This document shows, piece by piece, positions 8,630-16,304 of a stretch of 64,000 bases of DNA. How positions within the stretch are numbered: the first letter of the stretch is position 1; every line of letters begins with the position of its first letter. The stretch comes from Pedobacter frigoris (GTDB lineage: Bacteria > Bacteroidota > Bacteroidia > Sphingobacteriales > Sphingobacteriaceae), in the NCBI RefSeq assembly GCF_005116445.1, contig NZ_SWBQ01000001.1, positions 124,001 to 188,000 on the forward strand, written 5' to 3'. The notes under the pieces are model-generated. The model was not told where the DNA came from. It was given only the letters and a program-made list of their open reading frames with translations, and did no database searches. A program made the position numbers and the translations under genes.

Positions 8630-10402
8630 ATGATAAGACGATTTTTAACCATTTTTAGCATAATCATGCTGTTTGTATCTGGATATAGCACAGCACAGCG
8701 TAAAGAATATAAGTCATGGAACCCGGCAAAAGATACATTGAATGTGATACAAGGTAGAAGCTGGGAAAGTGGATTTAAAAGTGGTTATGACCGTTTACCC
8801 GCTGCTGCGGAGAAAAATGTGAGAAAAGCAGTATGGGGATTGTCTGAGAATAGTTCGGGGTTATATATGCAGTTCCGGACGAATGCTGAGGAGATTGTCG
8901 TTAAATTTAAAGTGACGGGTGGAATGGCAATGCCTCATATGCCTGCAACAGGGGTAAGCGGAGTAGACCTGTATTCAAAAAATATTGATGGCAAATGGCT
9001 GTGGTGTGCAGGCAGGTACTCCTTTGGTGATACTGTTAGTTATAGATTTGTTAACCTTGCCGGCAAAGACCAGCATGTGGATGACCGGGAATACAGGTTG
9101 TACCTTCCTTTGTATAACACTGTAAAATGGATGGAGATTTCTGTTCCAAAGGAAGCTAAATTTAAACCGCTTCCAGTTCGCAAAGAAAAGCCAATTGTAG
9201 TATACGGAACTTCTATAGCGCAGGGTGCGTGTGCTTCCAGACCCGGCATGGCATGGACATCAATTCTGGGAAGGAAACTGGACAGGTCGATGGTTAACCT
9301 GGGCTTTTCTGGTAATGGAAAACTGGAGCCTGAGGTGCTTGATTTTGTTACCCAGATTGATGCAAAGTTGTTTGTGTTGGACTGTCTTCCTAACCTGACA
9401 GGAGGAATTGGAGATGCGATGCTGAATCAGAAAATAGTTGATGCGGTTCGGCAAATTCAAAAGAAAAGACCGGGCACCCCGATCTTAATGGTAGAGCATG
9501 ACGGTTATACAGATGGAGAAATGCAGCCGCTTAGAAAAAAGGATTATGAAGCGGTAAACAGGGTGTTAAAATCTGCAATAGACTCGCTGATCAAATCAGG
9601 AGTGAAAGGATTGTACCTGCTTTCTAAAGAAGAAATAGGGCACGATATTGAAAGTATGGTAGATGGTACGCATCCAAATGATCTGGGAATGATGCGGTAT
9701 GCAGAGGCTTATGAGAAAAAGATCAAATCTATTTTTAATGAACCTCAGGGGACTGTCTCAACCATGATTCCTGTGACCCAAAGACGTGATGCAAGTAGTT
9801 ATGACTGGGAAACCAGGCATCAGGAGGTTTTGGATTATGGGAAAGCAAATCAGCCCGAACTTGTGTTGGTAGGCAACTCTATCCTTCATTACTGGGGAGG
9901 AGAACCTGCTTCCTCAAGAGCGAAAGGAAAGGATGCATGGACTAAATACTTTGCTGAAGGAAAGGCTATGAATATGGGCTTTGGCTGGGACAGGATAGAA
10001 AATGTGTTGTGGAGAATTTATCATGGCGAACTGGATGAGATCTCTCCAAAGAAGATCATACTCATGATCGGGACCAATAACCTGGACTATAATACGGATG
10101 AGGAAATAGTACAGGGATTGAAGTTCTTGTTGGACGTGATTAAAGTAAGAAAGCCTGCTGCTGATGTAATCTTAATGGGGATTTTGCCACGTCGTAAAAT
10201 GGAGCAGAGAATCGCAGGACTCAATAAAAAAATAGCTGCCATTGCAATAGGCAAGCGATTAAAATATGCTGATGCGGGAAAACTTTTCCTAAAGCCTGCG
10301 AAAGAGATTGACGAATCCCTTTTTTCTGATGGATTGCATCCAAACGCTGTGGGCTATGAGAAACTTGGTAATTTCATCAATCAGCAGATTAAAAAGTATT
10401 GA
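8630..10402 (+). CDS. Exported tandem SGNH/GDSL hydrolase (acetylxylan-esterase/PAF-AH-like)
   Basis: This 590-residue secreted protein has a signal peptide of about 22 residues (ending YSTAQ) and three parts. Residues about 30-185 are the GxDLY-type beta-sandwich that precedes Bacteroidota SGNH esterases, with GVDLY visible. Residues about 188-375 are a first SGNH domain with GTSIAQG as the Ser block, GNG, and DGTHPND carrying the Asp-His pair. Residues about 400-590 are a second SGNH domain resembling PAF-acetylhydrolase, with VGNSILHYWGG, GFGWDRIEN, GTNN and DGLHPN. In the second domain the Ser block reads GNS rather than GDS. A carbohydrate O-deacetylase is the likely role. It stands alone between two intergenic gaps. 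Confidence 0.85.
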   Translation: MIRRFLTIFSIIMLFVSGYSTAQRKEYKSWNPAKDTLNVIQGRSWESGFKSGYDRLPAAAEKNVRKAVWGLSENSSGLYMQFRTNAEEIVVKFKVTGGMAMPHMPATGVSGVDLYSKNIDGKWLWCAGRYSFGDTVSYRFVNLAGKDQHVDDREYRLYLPLYNTVKWMEISVPKEAKFKPLPVRKEKPIVVYGTSIAQGACASRPGMAWTSILGRKLDRSMVNLGFSGNGKLEPEVLDFVTQIDAKLFVLDCLPNLTGGIGDAMLNQKIVDAVRQIQKKRPGTPILMVEHDGYTDGEMQPLRKKDYEAVNRVLKSAIDSLIKSGVKGLYLLSKEEIGHDIESMVDGTHPNDLGMMRYAEAYEKKIKSIFNEPQGTVSTMIPVTQRRDASSYDWETRHQEVLDYGKANQPELVLVGNSILHYWGGEPASSRAKGKDAWTKYFAEGKAMNMGFGWDRIENVLWRIYHGELDEISPKKIILMIGTNNLDYNTDEEIVQGLKFLLDVIKVRKPAADVILMGILPRRKMEQRIAGLNKKIAAIAIGKRLKYADAGKLFLKPAKEIDESLFSDGLHPNAVGYEKLGNFINQQIKKY

Positions 10403-10460
10403 TAAAATATCTGTTTTGATCTTGTGATTCTAAATAATTAAATGCAACTTTGATGCAATT

Positions 10461-10802
10461 GTGAAAGACAGCATCAAATATTCATTTCTGTTGAGCTATA
10501 GGGTAATTTCAGTATTCCTTGTGCTGATCTTCCTGTCGCTATCAGCTATTCAGATATTTCATCACCATGGTGATCACGAGTTGGTGCAGGGGAAGGGTAA
10601 AAGCCAGTTCCACGTTTCTGAAAAATGTGATATTTGTGATTATTTTGTGCGCCATCATGGCAAGGTTATTCATGATTTTACGCCAATTGTGCTGCCTGTA
10701 GCCTTGCCTGAAGCAATCACAATTGATACTCCCGTTAATGGAAGTCTATGTAAGCCTGCCTTACCGGGTTTTAGCAATAAAGGACCACCTTACTTCGCTT
10801 AG
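10461..10802 (+). CDS. Small His/Cys-rich membrane-anchored protein, probable metal binding
   Basis: This is a 113-residue protein starting with GTG; no in-frame ATG precedes it after the nearest stop. A hydrophobic segment at about 14-34 anchors or exports it. It is followed at once by a HHHGDHE cluster, then a Cys-x-x-Cys pair (CDIC) and HH. The pattern of a His cluster followed by CxxC and HH fits a periplasmic Zn or Cu ligand set, similar in style to DUF2946-like proteins. It lies 94 bp upstream of a TonB-dependent receptor on the same strand, the position often taken by metal-responsive small proteins in Bacteroidota. Its role in metal sensing or delivery is inferred. Confidence 0.65.
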   Translation: MKDSIKYSFLLSYRVISVFLVLIFLSLSAIQIFHHHGDHELVQGKGKSQFHVSEKCDICDYFVRHHGKVIHDFTPIVLPVALPEAITIDTPVNGSLCKPALPGFSNKGPPYFA

Positions 10803-10896
10803 ACCAGCTTTTACTCTTTAATCTTACTCACGGGTGTCATTTCTTTATTGAAAATGATGGCGCCGTGTATGTGCAGCATTATTTTTTCATTCCATT

Positions 10897-13311
10897 ATGA
10901 AATTTATTTCTATTCTATTATTTTGTCTTTTTGTCTGCGGTAAATTGAACGCCCAGTTATACCCGTTGGCCGGCCTGGTGCTTGATACTGAGGGGGCAGG
11001 ATTGAAGGGAGCTTTAGTCTCCATTTCAGGGTGTGAAAATACATTGTACACTGATAAAGAGGGAAGGTTTTTTGTCGATGGACTTAAAAGAGGTAATCAC
11101 CAGGTAATGGTTTCTCTTGGGGGATACTATGCACAAAAATTACTGGTCAATATTCAAAATAGACAGACTTCTATAAAGGTGGTTATGAAAACCTCTGACC
11201 AGCAATTGAAAGAGGTGGTGGTAAAGCACAGCCTCATAGCAGCCCGACGACAGGAAGAATCCCTGAACATAGAAGTGGTAGGGAGCGAATTCATACAACG
11301 GAACCTGGGCGGAAGTTTGATGAAAAGCCTGGAGCGCTTGCCGGGTATCAAAACGATAGGTATTGGCTCAGGACAGTCGAAACCCCTGATAAGGGGCTTG
11401 GGTTTTAACCGGGTTCTGGTGGTAGATAAAGGCGTGAAGCATGAAGGCCAGCAATGGGGAGCTGATCATGGACTGGAGATAGACCAGTTTGCAGCAGCCG
11501 AAGTGGAACTGGTAAAGGGCGCGGCGTCTTTTATCTATGGTTCGGACGCCATAGGCGGTGTAATTGAGGTGAAGCCTGCCAGTGCACCGCAAAAAAATAC
11601 CTTAGGTGGCTCAATTGACCTGATCGGCAAAAGTAATAACAACCTGTATGGAACTTCTGTCAATTTATTTGGCAGAAGGGAACATTGGTTCCTGGATACC
11701 CGTGTCACTTATCAGAACTATGGAGACTATAGTGTACCTACGGATACTGTATTTGTATATGATTATGCTGTCAGGTTGCACAACAGGCAATTGCGGAACA
11801 CCGCCGGCAGAGAAACCGGGTTACATCTGGCTACGGGTTATGTAAAGGAAAATTTCAGGTCTGTATTTTACTTTAGTAATGTTTATAATAAAAGTGGCTT
11901 TTTTGCCAATGCGCATGGTCTGGAACCAAGAAGAGTAAATACTGAAATGCACGATGCATCAGCCCGGGATATTCAGATGCCCAGTCAGCAGGTGAACCAT
12001 TTTAAGGTGGTCAACCGCAGTGATTATCGGATGGGGGTACATAAACTGGAAATGGAACTGGGGTACCAGCAGAATTTTCGGCAGGAATTCAGTCAGTATG
12101 TAAATCATGGATATATGCCGCCTGTTTACCCTGATGGTTTATCGGTCTCGCCAGAGCTGGAAAGGGAATTTGACAAACAGGTTTATAGTATAAACCTGAA
12201 GGACATGATCACTCTGGGAAATCATCAGTTTACCGCAGGCTTCAATTCGGAGTATCAGGATAATACCATTAATGGCTGGACTTTTTTAGTGCCCTCTTTT
12301 AAACAAGTCACCGCGGGCATATTTGTGTATGATAAGTATAAGATCGGTGAGCGGGTTTTGTTGCACGGTGCGCTGCGGTATGACCGTGGGCAGATCAGGA
12401 TGTTTAAATATACCGACTGGTTTAATTCAGAGCTTACAACCGATGGGACAACAATAGCAGAGAAACTAATCAGGGCAAATGATCTGAAGCGTAGTTTTAA
12501 CAGCCTGGTATGGTCGGTAGGTTTGAATTACAACCATGAGCAGTTTCTGTTGAAGGCCAATGCCGGTAAAAGTTTCAGGATGCCGATTGCTAAAGAGTTA
12601 GGTGCAAATGGGGTCAATTATCATTATTTCAGCTATGAGAAAGGGGACCCGACGTTAGCACCTGAGCAGTCGTACCAGTTGGATCTAAGTTTGGGCTGGA
12701 ATGAAGCCCGCTGGTCGGTGCTGATCAGCCCCTTTTACAATTACTTTCCAAACTATATTTACCTGAACCCTACTGCAAACCATGACTTTTACTACGGTGC
12801 GGGCAATCAGATTTTCCAGTATGCCCAAAGCGAGGTAATCAGGTATGGCGGGGAGCTGCAGTTAAAATACAGGATATGGAAAAGCCTGAGTGCTGAATTT
12901 TTAGGTGAATATTTGTTTGCCCAACAGATCTCGGGAGATAAGAAAGGTTATACGCTCCCTTTCTCGCCCCCGGCGTCCGCTTTGTTCAATCTGAGCTGGT
13001 CGCCCGCACCGGAGTCTGCGCTTAGACATTCTTATTTTTCGGTTGACTACCGGCTTACCACAAGGCAGGATAACATTGTTCCACCGGAAAAGAAAACACC
13101 AGGTTATGGACTGATTAACCTCCAGGCTGGTACTAAACTTAATATTTCCGGGCAACAGCTGGCGCTGAGTTTTCAGGTGCAAAACCTGCTGGATACCCGT
13201 TATCTGAACCATACCAGTTTTTACAGGCTGATTGAGCTGCCTGAACAGGGGAGAAATATAGTCTTATCCTTGAAAATGCCCTTTAACATTTCATTAAAAC
13301 AAACAGAATAA
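10897..13311 (+). CDS. TonB-dependent outer-membrane receptor, probable metal or metal-chelate uptake
   Basis: This 804-residue receptor has a signal peptide (ending KLNAQ), a CarboxypepD_reg-like domain at about 21-110, a plug at about 110-225 and a 22-strand barrel to the C-terminus. The plug contains IRGLGFNRVLVVDKG and GADHGLEID, then the standard VKGAASFIYGSDAIGGV. This plug resembles the ZnuD/heme-type branch rather than SusC, as does the absence of a SusD partner. A His/Cys-rich small protein upstream and two DUF4625-like lipoproteins downstream (one with a dense His cluster) point to a transition-metal substrate. The metal itself cannot be named from sequence. Confidence 0.88.
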   Translation: MKFISILLFCLFVCGKLNAQLYPLAGLVLDTEGAGLKGALVSISGCENTLYTDKEGRFFVDGLKRGNHQVMVSLGGYYAQKLLVNIQNRQTSIKVVMKTSDQQLKEVVVKHSLIAARRQEESLNIEVVGSEFIQRNLGGSLMKSLERLPGIKTIGIGSGQSKPLIRGLGFNRVLVVDKGVKHEGQQWGADHGLEIDQFAAAEVELVKGAASFIYGSDAIGGVIEVKPASAPQKNTLGGSIDLIGKSNNNLYGTSVNLFGRREHWFLDTRVTYQNYGDYSVPTDTVFVYDYAVRLHNRQLRNTAGRETGLHLATGYVKENFRSVFYFSNVYNKSGFFANAHGLEPRRVNTEMHDASARDIQMPSQQVNHFKVVNRSDYRMGVHKLEMELGYQQNFRQEFSQYVNHGYMPPVYPDGLSVSPELEREFDKQVYSINLKDMITLGNHQFTAGFNSEYQDNTINGWTFLVPSFKQVTAGIFVYDKYKIGERVLLHGALRYDRGQIRMFKYTDWFNSELTTDGTTIAEKLIRANDLKRSFNSLVWSVGLNYNHEQFLLKANAGKSFRMPIAKELGANGVNYHYFSYEKGDPTLAPEQSYQLDLSLGWNEARWSVLISPFYNYFPNYIYLNPTANHDFYYGAGNQIFQYAQSEVIRYGGELQLKYRIWKSLSAEFLGEYLFAQQISGDKKGYTLPFSPPASALFNLSWSPAPESALRHSYFSVDYRLTTRQDNIVPPEKKTPGYGLINLQAGTKLNISGQQLALSFQVQNLLDTRYLNHTSFYRLIELPEQGRNIVLSLKMPFNISLKQTE

Positions 13312-13335
13312 TAAAACTCATTAATACATCAACAA

Positions 13336-14295
13336 ATGAACACAAGTAGAATTTCAAACAAATACACATCATTGGCGATTAGATCAATGAAGATCATCGT
13401 TGCGCTAATAATTATCATGACTACTTTCCAGGCCTGCAAAAAGGATAAAGAAGCTGAGCCGGAAAAGTCGATCCCTACAGCTACAAATGTAGAAATCGGA
13501 TCGGGCAATAAACTTGCCTTGAGGGGAAGGGATTTCCATTTCAATGCAGATGTAGTTGCTGCCACCAAAATAAAAGATGTTCAGGTAAAGATATTGCAGA
13601 AAAGCAGCGAAAAATATACTGCGCCCTGGAAATTTGAACTGAACTGGGCAGAATACAAGAGTGCTAAAAACACTAACGTACACAAGCATTTCACAATTCC
13701 TGCAGAGGCACCGGAAGGTAAATATGACTTCTACTTTATTGTGCTTGATGAAAACGGAACGAAACTGGAAATCAAGGAAGATCTGAGCATCATTGATCCC
13801 GTAAATGTTCCTGTTGATCCCAAAATTGGCCGTGACATCATCTCCCGCAACGGTACTATGATCTATTATACAAATACTTTCGTAGAGCCGGAGCTGATCG
13901 TGAAAAAAGGTGATGAACTGACACTCCATGCGCAGGTAAGTGACATTAAAGGCGATGGTATTTTATATTCGATACTCATTAAGAAAAGTGCCAACTATAA
14001 TCCGGAAAGTATAGACAACCTTAATTTGAGCAAAGCCATTGTGGTTACCAAGGTGACGCACACAGGACTTGCAGCTGCTTCGAAAGTGAGCACCCTAAAA
14101 CAGGTCAACGGCGTGTATGGTGGTGAGTCCATCAAAATTGGTGCGGATAAAGATAACAACGAACCGGCTGTGAATCCGATTGACGGAGACAAAGCATGGG
14201 AATCAGGTAAATACAATTGGGTGATCCTGTATAAAAACACCACGCATAACGTCAGTTCTTATAAGGTAATTCCCATCACAATCGATTTTAAATAA
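13336..14295 (+). CDS. DUF4625-like lipoprotein, larger partner of the TonB receptor
   Basis: This 319-residue lipoprotein has lipobox FQAC at residue 34 from ATG 13336. An internal Met (start 13387) would give a more usual 17-residue signal, so the start is uncertain. After the Cys comes KKDKEAEPEKS, then two beta-sandwich-like halves. The first holds the DUF4625-style pattern VHKHFTIP and GKYDFYF. The second is longer and lacks a His cluster. It starts 24 bp after the receptor gene and overlaps the next gene by one base (TAATG), so it belongs to the receptor operon. A role as a surface or periplasmic metal-binding accessory is inferred from context. Confidence 0.7.
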   Translation: MNTSRISNKYTSLAIRSMKIIVALIIIMTTFQACKKDKEAEPEKSIPTATNVEIGSGNKLALRGRDFHFNADVVAATKIKDVQVKILQKSSEKYTAPWKFELNWAEYKSAKNTNVHKHFTIPAEAPEGKYDFYFIVLDENGTKLEIKEDLSIIDPVNVPVDPKIGRDIISRNGTMIYYTNTFVEPELIVKKGDELTLHAQVSDIKGDGILYSILIKKSANYNPESIDNLNLSKAIVVTKVTHTGLAAASKVSTLKQVNGVYGGESIKIGADKDNNEPAVNPIDGDKAWESGKYNWVILYKNTTHNVSSYKVIPITIDFK

Positions 14296-14771
14296 TGAAG
14301 AAACTTAGTTTATTGAGCATCTGCCTGCTATCCTTGCTGGTGCTTAGCAATTGTAGTAAAAATACTGCCGGGCCGATAGATACCGCTTATCCGGAGATCA
14401 ATACCAGCTCAAATGATGCATTCCCGAAACAGTGTAGTGTAGTTAAAAGAGGAGAGAAGTTTGTGTTCAAAGCATTGCTAAGTGATAATGCGCAGTTGGG
14501 CTCATTAAATTTGGATATCCATCATAATTTTGACCATCATACACATAGTACGGAGCTAGAAGAATGTGACCTGTCGCCGGTTAAACAACCGATGAAGCCA
14601 TTCTTACTGATTCAGAATGTCGTTATTCCGACCGGACAAAAATCTTATCGGGCAAGCGCTGAGATTCAGGTGCCGGCGGATATTGATCCGGGTGACTATC
14701 ATTTTATGATCAGGTTAACTGATAAAGAAGGCTGGCAGACCATCAAGGGCCTAAGTATTAAGATTCAATAG
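14295..14771 (+). CDS. DUF4625-domain lipoprotein with His cluster
   Basis: This 158-residue lipoprotein (signal MKKLSLLSICLLS, lipobox LSNC) has a single DUF4625 domain. A dense ligand motif, HHNFDHHTHS followed by EECD, lies near residues 76-95. The C-terminal half has the domain's closing pattern, VPADIDPGDYHFMIRLTDKEG. The His/Asp/Glu/Cys cluster is the strongest metal-binding signature in this operon. The start codon overlaps the stop of the preceding homologue, so translation is coupled. It could load the neighbouring receptor or buffer metal at the outer membrane; neither is shown by sequence. Confidence 0.78.
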   Translation: MKKLSLLSICLLSLLVLSNCSKNTAGPIDTAYPEINTSSNDAFPKQCSVVKRGEKFVFKALLSDNAQLGSLNLDIHHNFDHHTHSTELEECDLSPVKQPMKPFLLIQNVVIPTGQKSYRASAEIQVPADIDPGDYHFMIRLTDKEGWQTIKGLSIKIQ

Positions 14772-14812
14772 AATTGTTACCCTTGGCCTTAAATTTCCTT
14801 ATCCTAAAATTT

Positions 14813-14820
14813 TATCTTTG
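14813..14820 (+). promoter_or_regulatory. Bacteroidota -7 element before the BNR-like lipoprotein gene
   Basis: TATCTTTG fits the Bacteroidota -7 consensus TAnnTTTG and lies 23 bp before the ATG at 14844. No well-spaced -33 TTG is visible. It suggests the lipoprotein gene has its own promoter, separate from the metal-receptor operon. Confidence 0.5.
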
Positions 14821-14843
14821 CGCACATCTAATAATCTATTCCT

Positions 14844-15563
14844 ATGAAAAAAATATATCTGCTCATGAGCTTTTTGTTTTTCTTAATTGCCTGTGAGAAA
14901 AATGATGACTCAAAATTTGTTGAGGTTGAAACTGTTTTTGATGACCCCGATTGGATCCGGTTAAAAGTGCCGGCCGGAGGAGAGATTCATTCTGTAGCAG
15001 GAAGTATAGACGATACCCTGCTAGTTACTACATTGGCAAAAGCATATTTCACTGCAGACGGGGGCAAAACATGGAAAGAATCTAAAAACTTTTCAGGTAC
15101 TGTACCAGGTTTGCTGACTTCTAAGGATACTATATTTGCTTTTATTGCTTCGGGATTTGATCCTGCAATGGGAAGGAAATATGCGGGTTCGCCAACTTCA
15201 TATACGCTAAATAAAGGACTCACCTGGCAATCTTATCATGATGGAGCAAGGTTTATTCAAACAGGTGTAGCTACATCAAAGAAGGACCTGACAACCTACC
15301 GATTGAAGTATAGTTCGGGTGCAGATACTGAGGGCAATGGTACAAATTGGGTTTTAAGGACCACCATTGACCGGATAAAAAGGAATGGGGAAGCTAGTCA
15401 GTTTGAACATCCGGTGAAGGATCATCAACCACTGAATCTGCATATGGATAGCCAGGATAAACTTTATATTTCGACCGGGGGAAGTTTCTCCAAGACAGGT
15501 GTATATGTTGGGGCTTCTGTGACTAGTCCTGCTTATGTGTATGTATCCAAAACCGAATTATAA
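14844..15563 (+). CDS. Lipoprotein with BNR/sialidase-like repeats, function unknown
   Basis: This 239-residue lipoprotein has signal MKKIYLLMSFLFFL and lipobox LIAC. Two Asp-box-like motifs are visible: FTADGGKTW at about residue 71-79, and a degenerate NKGLTW at about 121-126. These suggest a beta-propeller fold of which only part is present, since complete propellers are longer. No catalytic residues are recognisable, so a structural or binding role is more likely than sialidase activity. The gene for a peptidylprolyl isomerase starts 10 bp downstream, so the two are probably cotranscribed. Confidence 0.6.
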   Translation: MKKIYLLMSFLFFLIACEKNDDSKFVEVETVFDDPDWIRLKVPAGGEIHSVAGSIDDTLLVTTLAKAYFTADGGKTWKESKNFSGTVPGLLTSKDTIFAFIASGFDPAMGRKYAGSPTSYTLNKGLTWQSYHDGARFIQTGVATSKKDLTTYRLKYSSGADTEGNGTNWVLRTTIDRIKRNGEASQFEHPVKDHQPLNLHMDSQDKLYISTGGSFSKTGVYVGASVTSPAYVYVSKTEL

Positions 15564-15572
15564 TATATTGTT

Positions 15573-16244
15573 ATGATGAAAATACTGATTGTAGTTCTGT
15601 CTTTTGTTTTAACAACCATTACTGTAAAGTCGCAGTCTGCGTTTGTGCGCTTCGAAACCAATAAGGGGAATATCACTGTGATGCTGTACGACAAAACGCC
15701 GAAGCACAGAGATATGTTTTTAAAATCTGTTAAACAAGGGTTGTATAAAAATGCTGAGTTTAACAGGGTGATCAAAGCTTTTGTCAGTCAGGGCGGTGAA
15801 CTGGATGATACGATATTAAACAGGGAAAAGCGACATCCTGAATTGGGAACTAAACGTTTTCCTGCAGAAATCAAACCGGGGGTTTTTCATAAAAAGGGAA
15901 CTCTGGGTGCAGGTAGGGATGACAATCCTGAGAAGGCCTCTTATTTCTCACAGCTTTATTTTGTGGTGGGAAAGGTACAGACGGATGCACAACTTGATGC
16001 GGTAGAATTGAAGAAAAAGAAAAAGTTTTCAGCAGCTGAAAGGGAGATTTATAAAACAATAGGAGGTACTCCTCATCTGGATGGTGACTATACCATATTT
16101 GGTGAAATTGTAGCAGGAATGGATGTGGCAGATGCGATTAATGCTGTAGCTACAAATAAAGATGATGTTCCGTTGAGTCCGGTAGTTTTTAATGTAGTAG
16201 TGATTTCGAAAAAGGATGCTTTAAAAATAAGGAAAACGATGTAA
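15573..16244 (+). CDS. Exported cyclophilin-type peptidylprolyl isomerase
   Basis: This 223-residue protein has a signal peptide (MMKILIVVLSFVLTT, cleavage near KSQS), so it acts in the periplasm. The cyclophilin domain spans about 23-215. It shows FETNKGNITVMLYDKTPKH, FNRVIKAFVSQGGE in place of the classical FHRVIxxFMxQGGD, and SYFSQLYFVVG for the QFFI strand. The active-site Trp is not evident, and an insertion rich in Lys (about 145-160) breaks the domain. This is common in Bacteroidota periplasmic cyclophilins. It would assist proline isomerisation during folding of exported proteins. Confidence 0.85.
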   Translation: MMKILIVVLSFVLTTITVKSQSAFVRFETNKGNITVMLYDKTPKHRDMFLKSVKQGLYKNAEFNRVIKAFVSQGGELDDTILNREKRHPELGTKRFPAEIKPGVFHKKGTLGAGRDDNPEKASYFSQLYFVVGKVQTDAQLDAVELKKKKKFSAAEREIYKTIGGTPHLDGDYTIFGEIVAGMDVADAINAVATNKDDVPLSPVVFNVVVISKKDALKIRKTM

Positions 16245-16247
16245 TTG

Positions 16248-16277
16248 AAAAGGCCATCTGAAAAGATGGCCTTTTTT
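16248..16277 (+). terminator. Intrinsic terminator after the cyclophilin gene
   Basis: AGGCCATCT (16251-16259) pairs exactly with AGATGGCCT (16264-16272) around a 4-base loop, with A-rich DNA before and T6 after. The symmetric A/T flanks let it work in both directions, ending the convergent metallopeptidase gene as well. Confidence 0.9.
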
Positions 16278-16304
16278 ATAACTGAATTAACTCTCCTTCA
16301 TCCG

